A stretch of 15,364 nt of DNA from Zelonia costaricensis (Eukaryota; Euglenozoa; Kinetoplastea; Trypanosomatida; Trypanosomatidae), in assembly GCA_030849075.1 (NCBI GenBank), contig JASAOO010002967.1, forward strand, positions 1-15,364, read 5' to 3'. This document shows positions 8,946-15,364 of the stretch, one piece after another. Made by a program: the position numbers and the translations under genes. Below the pieces are notes generated by a model. That model was not told the DNA's origin, made no database searches, and saw only the letters and a program-made list of their open reading frames with translations. How positions within the stretch are numbered: the stretch's first letter is position 1; each line of letters begins with the position of its first letter.

Positions 8946-10196
8946 TGCACGCACGGCCACGGAGAGGAGGTGGAGAAGTGGGCACGCGCGATGGGGAAAG
9001 AAGGAAGAAGGGAGAGGGGAGCACACGCGCGGGGTGGGGGGGGTTGGGAGGTCGGTCGAGGTGGAGGGACACGCGAAACGAAGGAAAGAACGACACTGAA
9101 GGGGGGAGAGGACGAGGGTGGGAGGGCGCGGGTGGCAACTTACGGTGCCTTCGGTGGCGGCGTGTCAGGCACACGCACAGGCACACGCACACACGGCGGT
9201 GTGAAGGCAGACGGGCGGAAGGGAAGGGGCCAACCGGCAGCGGTGGCAGTGGTCTGAAATGAAGAAGTCGAATAGGGCGGAGACGACAAGGCAAGTTGCG
9301 AGCTGTAGAGAGACAGAGAGGTGGATGGAGGTGAGAAGGAGGAGGAGGTGGCGGGGCGGCCACTACGGGGGTTGACCAGGCGACAGCTTGTATACGCGTT
9401 CGCGTTCGTGCGGCAGTAAGCCCACTACCAGGCAGCTGCACCACGACCTGATGAGCTAGCGGGGGAGGGAGGGAGGGAGGGGGCAGTGGTGAAGACAACG
9501 CAACCGAGGGGAGGAGCTATCGAGGCCCGCGCGACGACGGCTGTAGCAAGCGCAGAAAGAAATGGGGGGGGGAAGTAATGGAAGGTGCGAGGAGGCGATG
9601 GAGGAGGCGCGACGTCACGTGGCACACCAGCGCTTCGTGTGTCAGCGGGTGCCTCTGCCGGAGGTATCGGAGCTGGTGCCACCGGGGTCCGCCTCGCACA
9701 AAGGGCAGGGAGGTTGCGGGGACGAGAGAGGGGGTAGAGGGCGGGTGAGGTGTGGTGGGGGGCAGAGGCGAGTTCGCCCCACAGAGAGAGCGCGAGACCC
9801 TCAACACAAGACTCGAGCGCCCACACGGGCCCACACACGCTCACACACAAACACAAACACAAGCACACACGCAGAGAGAGTGCGTGTGTGTGCACTTGCG
9901 TGGATGCGGAGAAATAGAAGGGCTTAACGCCGGCGGACGAGTACTTGTGATGCAGTCGCCGTGCAACACACGGTCACGCTCGAGGTGCCGTCGCACGCAG
10001 CCACTAAAGCGAACAGACACACACACACACACAGACACACGCACGGATGTGGATGTGGGTGTGCAGTGGCAAACAGCAGAAGCGAACTCTCACGAGAAGA
10101 CAGCAGAACGGAGCGGGAGAGCGTCGCGCAAGGGAGTCGAGGCGGAGCCACGCCAAGGCAAAGCAAGCAAGCACGAAGAAGAGTGAAACAACGGCA

Positions 10197-10198
<2 letters not shown>

Positions 10199-10227
<29 letters not shown>
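10199..10227. repeat. (CA)14 dinucleotide microsatellite
   Basis: Perfect CA run on the plus strand in the middle of the L40-flippase spacer. It encodes the Val-Cys repeat at the C-terminal end of the 553-codon minus-strand open frame. Weaker CA-rich stretches are at about 9838-9870 and 10016-10040. Confidence 0.95.
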
Positions 10228-10229
<2 letters not shown>

Positions 10230-11623
10230 CCACGAAGAGGAGGTAGTGGACTCTCTTAAAGCGAGCGAGAAGGGAGGAGGAGGAGGAGGAGGCAAAGGAC
10301 GGGGGAGCGAGCGGCAGGCGCCGAAGCGAAGCAGGGTGAAGGCAGGGTGTGAGGGATGGAGGTGGGAGAGGGCTCGCGTATACGATGGGCTGCCCTGTGC
10401 GTGCTCGTGACTGTTGGAGGGGGGGGTGCTGGAGCGGTGGCCGCTCCGACAAGCGCACGCCGTCCACTCTCCGTGTGGAAGTGCTGAAGGGCAAACTGAA
10501 GAGGGGGCGCGCGGTGGTGGCCAGAGGACCAGGTTGTCTCTCAATTACGTGGCGTCGCACGGCAGTGGAGTACGTCGACCGGAGATGATTATGAGGAAAC
10601 GAGCAGACACACGAAAAGGAGGCAGCCCCGGTGGCGGGCGGCGAGTGTGTGTGTGCGTGTATGCACCGTCGACGCCCACGGTCGCGTCCACGTCCCTCTG
10701 CTCCCTTGTGACTCCTTGACGAGCAGCGGGAGGGAGGGGTGGGGGGAGGGAGGCGCGGGCAGGGATGAGTGGCGTCAGGCACCGGCGCCAGCGTGCCGCA
10801 GACCTGCGGTGGGGAGTTTGCGGCGTGTGGCCTGGCGGCGGAAAGGAGGCGGCCGACCCCTACGATTGCTAGAAGGGGCGTCGCGGGTGTGGTGCGCTGG
10901 GGGATGCGCTGCGCCGTCGCACTCACACGCACTGAGAGATATGTAGAGCGTGCGGCTGACCAGGCCACGCGGACGTCGACCCTCGGGCTGCGATGCCGGT
11001 GGGCGCGGTGGAAGAGGGCAAGGTGTGCGCCTTCCCTCGCAGGAGGTCTCCTCGGAGTGGATGGAGGGAGGAGGGCGGAAGGGCAGGGGTGGATGTACGA
11101 CGGGGACGGAGATGGGGTGACCAACAACAAACGTGGACCCTCCTGCGAATGTGCGTCAGTGTGTGCGTGTGTGTGGGGAGAAGGGGACAAGGACCGCGAA
11201 GCACAATGGATGAGGATTGCGAGGAGTGCACGATATCGTCCCTTAGTACGGCGTCCAGCGGCTACGGACTTGCTGACCGCACGGAAGGGGGGGAGGGGGA
11301 GGTCGATGGCCACAAGTGCAGCGACGCACTCGCGTGTGTGGACAGGCAGTGAGTTCTGCATACACACACACGCGGGCACAGTCACCTCAGCGCGTCCCCA
11401 CCGCCCCACCTCTTCCCGCCCATCACGGCACCCGGCCTCCTGATTCCACACACGGAGGTGCGGAGGGGCTGGCAGCCGAAGCGGGGACCTCGAGAAGAAG
11501 TACAGCGGATGGCGGGGGGGGGGGTGGCGGGGGAGTGCGTGCGATGCGTCTGTGCCCCTCGAGGGCCTCACATCCAGCAAGGAAGTGGGGTGGCGGTGGC
11601 GGCCTCGGCGTTGCCACCGGCTC

Positions 11624-11637
11624 GGGGGGGGGGGGGG
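11624..11637. repeat. G14 homopolymer (C14 in the transcript)
   Basis: One of several G runs on the plus strand of the spacers; others of 9 to 15 bases are at about 11514-11524, 11784-11796, 12378-12389, 14309-14317, 14435-14444 and 14650-14664. All sit on the same strand, so the transcripts carry C runs. Homopolymers of this length are prone to sequencing length error. Confidence 0.9.
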
Positions 11638-11968
11638 CTTCCAGGTTGTTTGGACTCGTAAAGGAGGGGTGAGGCTCGAAAGGAAAAATAAAACGAAGGA
11701 GGAAGAGGTCGACGGCACATTGGCACAGCGGGACGGACGGACGGGGCGGGGGGAGGGGGGTGGAGGAGCGGGGGATGAGGGATGGGGGGGGGGGGGAAGG
11801 GCTACGTAGACAAGCGCCACGCCGCTGCCTCCCCGTCCCTCGAACGCATCCTCAACCACCCGCTGCCCTCACCACCCCCCCCTCCCCCTCCTCCTCCTCT
11901 CTCACCCCGCCCCGTCTACGCCGCGACGGAGAAGGGGCGAGGAGGCGTGGGGGCCACAGGGCAGCGCA

Positions 11969-12856
<888 letters not shown>

Positions 12857-12869
12857 TCAGCTTCGATTC

Positions 12870-12889
12870 GTGTGTGTGTGTGTGTGTGT
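12870..12889. repeat. (GT)10 dinucleotide microsatellite
   Basis: Perfect GT run on the plus strand, so CA in the transcript. It is in opposite orientation to the CA tracts at 13102-13120 and 13335-13352 in the same spacer. Confidence 0.95.
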
Positions 12890-13101
12890 ATGTGTGTCCA
12901 GACTACCAGCGTCTTCGTGGTGTGTCGCGCGCTGCGGAGAGCGGCGCCTACAGCGCATAGGGGGAGGGGCACAGGGCACAGGGGAAAGCACCATGGAACG
13001 GAGCGGTGCACACCGCACGCACGAGAGGAAGGGAGACGACATCAAACTCAATACAGCAGGTGCACTTCAACGTGCACACACAGAACATCAGCCCCACTCA
13101 A

Positions 13102-13120
13102 ACACACACACACACACACA
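13102..13120. repeat. (AC)n dinucleotide microsatellite
   Basis: Perfect AC run of 19 bases on the plus strand (GU in the transcript), in the 3' region of the EF-hand gene. Confidence 0.93.
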
Positions 13121-13334
13121 TGCACACATACGCAGATATCCACACGAGCTGAATTGGTAAAGAGTCCCCAATCGAGAACGACGCCGCAGCGGCTAGCCGA
13201 CCAGACCGGTGGGAAGTGCCGAGGAGGCGAGAGGGGGGGGGGAGGGGCGGAGCCGCGACAGCGGTGGACTCTCTCGTGAAGAGAAAGAACAGGAGCAACA
13301 GCAATGAAGAGAAGTGACGAGGTGGTCACGGCGT

Positions 13335-13352
13335 ACACACACACACACACAC
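13335..13352. repeat. (AC)9 dinucleotide microsatellite
   Basis: Perfect AC run of 18 bases on the plus strand (GU in the transcript), about 310 bases beyond the EF-hand stop codon. Confidence 0.93.
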
Positions 13353-13659
13353 GCACGATCACGCACACATGACGACATCCACACAATGGCACTGCGTCAG
13401 AGTCTCGATCTGAAGCGTGTCCTGAGCCTGCGCGTCCCACTGGTCCTCCCTTTCTCTCCGGTGCTAGTGTTGTCGACCGGGTCTGGGTGAGTGGGTGGGT
13501 GTGTGCTCACGCCGCGGCCCTTAAGGGCACACCCACCACCAAGCTGCTTCAGCCTTCTCTCCTCCGGCCTTCGTCGTGCAGCCCACGTGCCGCGCTGCAA
13601 CTCTCCGCGTCCTTGCGCCACGTCAACCTTCCGGTTCAGCCATGTCAAGCTCTCGCCCT

Positions 13660-14226
13660 CTACATCTTGTTCAACCGGATGGCCAGCTCGTTAATCAGAC
13701 GGTTGTAGTCCACCACCTCGGACTCCTCCGAGGTCTCTGCGAGCAGCATCAGCTCCTCCAGCTCCTCGGCGCTGCTGTGCTCGCCGGCAGACACGAAGAG
13801 CTCGGCGAATTGCTTCTTTGTGATGGTGCCGGAGTTGGTCTTGTCGAGGCCGCGGAACATGCCGCGCATCTCCTCCATCGACGGCTCATCGATCTCCTGC
13901 GTCATGAGCATCATGAACTCCGCGAACTCGAGGCCGAGGGTGCGCTCGTCCTGGTGCACCACGCGCAGCAGGTCGTTCAGCTCCTCTTCCGTGATGCGGA
14001 GACCCGAGTTGTGAACGGCCTTGAACATGTCCTTGTCTGTGACGATGTTCACCTTCTGGCCATTCGTCAGGATGCGGTACCCCTCCTGCAGCTCCGCCGC
14101 GGCACCGTGGTTGAGCACACCGCGGTAGATCGGGCTCGAGAAGCCAGCGATGCCGGCGTGGTGCACCGGACTGCTGGGCTGCTGCTGTGGCGGCGGACTC
14201 GCCGACGGGCCCTTGGCGCCGCTCAT
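13660..14226 (-). CDS. EF-hand, calmodulin-like protein, 188 aa
   Basis: Small, mostly helical, acidic protein with the four-EF-hand layout of the calmodulin / centrin / myosin light chain superfamily, preceded by a tail of about 40 residues rich in Pro, Gln and Ser (PPPQQQP at 11-17). Hands lie at about 43-76, 79-113, 116-150 and 153-186. Only the third has a near-canonical loop (128-139, DKTNSGTITKKQ): ligands Asp128, Thr130 and Ser132 are acceptable, Gly133 is in place, but position 12 is Gln139 rather than Glu. The other loops lack acidic ligands at position 1. This suggests weak or no calcium binding, as in some light-chain-type adaptors that bind IQ helices; that is inference and no specific partner is evident. 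The start is the first ATG after a probable splice acceptor; stop is TAG at 13660-13662. I cannot assign it to a named gene. Confidence 0.9.
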   Translation of the reverse strand: MSGAKGPSASPPPQQQPSSPVHHAGIAGFSSPIYRGVLNHGAAAELQEGYRILTNGQKVNIVTDKDMFKAVHNSGLRITEEELNDLLRVVHQDERTLGLEFAEFMMLMTQEIDEPSMEEMRGMFRGLDKTNSGTITKKQFAELFVSAGEHSSAEELEELMLLAETSEESEVVDYNRLINELAIRLNKM

Positions 14227-14243
14227 GCTGAACGCGTGCGGTG

Positions 14244-14318
14244 CTGAAGGGATCGAACGCGGTGGTGTGTGTGTGTGTGTGTACGTTCGGTTGTGGGGAG
14301 GGAGGAGTGGGGGGGGGA
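14244..14318 (-). promoter_or_regulatory. Probable trans-splice acceptor for the EF-hand mRNA
   Basis: On the sense strand a C-rich tract (about 14318-14291) is followed by an AC repeat and then CCCTTCAG, whose AG at 14245-14244 is the first AG after the tract. A second CAG is at 14229-14228, one base from the start codon. No ATG intervenes, so a leader of about 17 bases is predicted. The tract is C-rich rather than U-rich and the AG is some 50 bases away, so an acceptor further upstream (for example 14333-14332) remains possible. Confidence 0.4.
14265..14282. repeat. (GT)9 dinucleotide microsatellite
   Basis: Perfect GT run on the plus strand (CA in the transcript), about 40 bases upstream of the EF-hand start codon, between the C-rich tract and the predicted acceptor AG. 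Confidence 0.94.
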
Positions 14319-14473
14319 CACGTGGCGAAGACTTCAGGCGGGAAACAGAAGCTCACGAGGTGCCCAAGCAGCAGCAATAGGGTGGGGAGGAGGCAAATGA
14401 AGCAGCGAGCACGCACTACAGCGTACAGTGCGGAGGGGGGGGGGCACCGGCAGGCAAACTCGGGGATGGGGCC

Positions 14474-14491
14474 GTGTGTGTGTGTGTGTGT
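14474..14491. repeat. (GT)9 dinucleotide microsatellite
   Basis: Perfect GT run of 18 bases on the plus strand, upstream of the EF-hand gene, followed by a short TATATGG stretch. Confidence 0.93.
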
Positions 14492-14677
14492 ATATGGAAG
14501 GGGGATCCCACGCGGCAGCGCCGAGGTGTGAGCAGACGAGGGAGGAAGGGGGTTGAAGGCAAGCAGTGGCAGAGTCGGGGACACGCATCCGCCCTCGGCA
14601 GCCGAGCGGCACGAGCGTCTACGCGTTTCTGCGGGGAGGAGGCGGAGCCGGGGGGGGGGGGGGGCGGGTCCATTTGC

Positions 14678-14729
14678 ACGCACCTCCCTCCTCGCACGCA
14701 GCACGTGTGTGCTGGCGACGTGGTACGCG
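14678..14729. repeat. 52-bp direct repeat, copy 1
   Basis: Begins ACGCACCTCC and ends GGTACGCG; identical at every position to 14731-14782. The two copies are separated only by the undetermined base at 14730. Preceded by a G15 run at 14650-14664. Confidence 0.95.
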
Positions 14730-14730
14730 N
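14730..14730. other. Undetermined base (N), probable assembly join
   Basis: The only ambiguous base in the window. It sits exactly between two identical 52-bp sequences, which is what an unmerged overlap between two contig ends would look like. A true tandem duplication is the alternative. Confidence 0.75.
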
Positions 14731-14782
14731 ACGCACCTCCCTCCTCGCACGCAGCACGTGTGTGCTGGCGACGTGGTACGCG
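14731..14782. repeat. 52-bp direct repeat, copy 2
   Basis: Identical to 14678-14729, and continuing into a TGCGTGCG stretch that copy 1 lacks because the N interrupts it. Confidence 0.95.
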
Positions 14783-15364
14783 TGCGTGCGTCTCCTCCAT
14801 CTCAACCCGCGGCGCGACGCGGGAGAGAGATAGAGGGAGAGGCCGGAAGCGCCGCTGCCACGCGCAGCCACGCACGCCCCGACACCCACACACAAAGACA
14901 CGCAGGAGTGTGCCCGCAGAGTGCCCGCGCGGGTCCCTCGGCGTGAAGATTTCTTCGTTTGCTTCTCGGCTTCGTTTCCGTGTGGCGACGTGCCTGGCAC
15001 CGCACCACCCACCACCCTCGGTGTCGTGGCACGCATCCGCATCAGGGCCATCCCACGACGCCGAGTCCCACAGCGCACGTCGTGCCGCCGCCTCCCTATC
15101 CCCACTTCGAGACACTCCGAAAACGCCAGCTAAGAGGCAGCGCGGCGACTCTCCGACACGCGCGTTCATGCGTGGGCGTTGGAGTGGCAGTGCGTGCGTG
15201 GGTGTGCGTAAGTCAAGGGGAGGGGAGGGGGGTAGGTGGGGGGAGAGATCGCGGTAGATCGCCGTATCGCCGTTTTTTTTTTGGGGGGTGGATTAGATAC
15301 ATCGAAGTGGGGAGACCTCCAAACCGTCCTGCGGCGAGTACATCAGCGGGATTCTCCTACGCAA

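Larger units (their letters stand above)
8574..11968. other. 3.4-kb intercistronic spacer between L40 and flippase
   Basis: This spacer should contain the 3' UTR of the L40 mRNA and the 5' leader of the flippase. The plus strand is strongly purine-biased for most of its length, so the transcript is pyrimidine-rich. It contains several CA tracts, long G runs (about 11514-11524, 11624-11637, 11784-11796) and, on the opposite bias, a C/T-rich plus-strand block at 11867-11912. Long open frames occur, the largest at 10198-11859 on the minus strand, but their products are Pro/Ser/Arg-rich and end in Val-Cys repeats from a CA tract. I recognise no protein, tRNA or rRNA here. For a 128-aa ribosomal protein gene the spacer is long. 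Confidence 0.6.
14227..15364. other. Upstream spacer at the right edge
   Basis: Region 5' of the EF-hand gene, running off the window; it should hold the EF-hand leader and the 3' UTR of the next gene to the right. It contains two GT tracts, G runs at 14309-14317, 14435-14444 and 14650-14664, a 52-bp direct repeat around an undetermined base, and T10 followed directly by G6 at about 15273-15288. The open frame that runs across much of it on the minus strand (to 15169) overlaps the EF-hand gene in another frame, crosses the N and the repeat, and looks spurious. I see no gene. Confidence 0.6.

Noticed and set aside
8845..9498. Minus-strand open frame of 217 codons upstream of the flippase
   Set aside because: The product is Pro/Leu/Ser low complexity, and its tail is Val-Cys repeats from the CA tract at 8909-8943. 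No domain or start context supports it.
8792..10227. CA-tract array considered as a CRISPR-like or other spaced repeat array
   Set aside because: The repeats are simple dinucleotide runs of different length at irregular spacing, with no conserved repeat unit or unique spacers of constant size, and the genome is eukaryotic.
13886..15169. Minus-strand open frame of 427 codons overlapping the EF-hand gene
   Set aside because: It overlaps the EF-hand gene in another frame, crosses the undetermined base at 14730 and translates the 52-bp repeat twice. Removing the suspected assembly duplication (53 bases) would shift its frame.

Overview
The window looks like chromosomal DNA of a trypanosomatid protozoan, most likely Leishmania or a close relative (subfamily Leishmaniinae). 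The reasons are intronless genes of high GC content all on one strand, long non-coding spacers full of (CA)n/(GT)n tracts and homopolymer G/C runs, pyrimidine tracts followed by AG just upstream of start codons (the layout of spliced-leader trans-splicing acceptors), and a trypanosomatid-type ubiquitin-L40 fusion. The species call is inference; no species-specific marker was recognised.

Three genes are supported, all on the minus strand, so transcription runs right to left as part of one presumed polycistronic unit. In transcription order they are: an EF-hand, calmodulin-like protein (14226-13660); a ubiquitin / ribosomal protein eL40 fusion (12355-11969); and a very large P4-type ATPase, a putative phospholipid flippase (8573-516). 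They share no obvious pathway: calcium-sensor-like protein, ribosome and ubiquitin supply, and membrane lipid asymmetry. This is normal for kinetoplastid gene arrays, where neighbours are co-transcribed and separated by trans-splicing and polyadenylation.

The spacers are about 0.5 kb (left edge, 3' of the flippase), 3.4 kb (between L40 and the flippase), 1.3 kb (between the EF-hand gene and L40) and 1.1 kb (right edge). They contain dinucleotide tracts, long G runs on the plus strand, pyrimidine-rich sense-strand tracts and no convincing additional gene. A likely trans-splice acceptor is marked for each gene, and these also decide the start codons.

The most interesting points are: the flippase is more than twice the usual family length because six low-complexity inserts interrupt its cytoplasmic domains while the catalytic core stays intact; it has Met in place of Ile in the PISL gate motif and lacks the usual Gln-Gln pair in M1; a single N at 14730 is flanked by two identical 52-bp copies, which looks like an unmerged assembly join; and an unexplained 553-codon open frame lies in the long L40-flippase spacer. 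No mobile element, CRISPR array, tRNA, rRNA or previously undescribed multi-gene system was seen.
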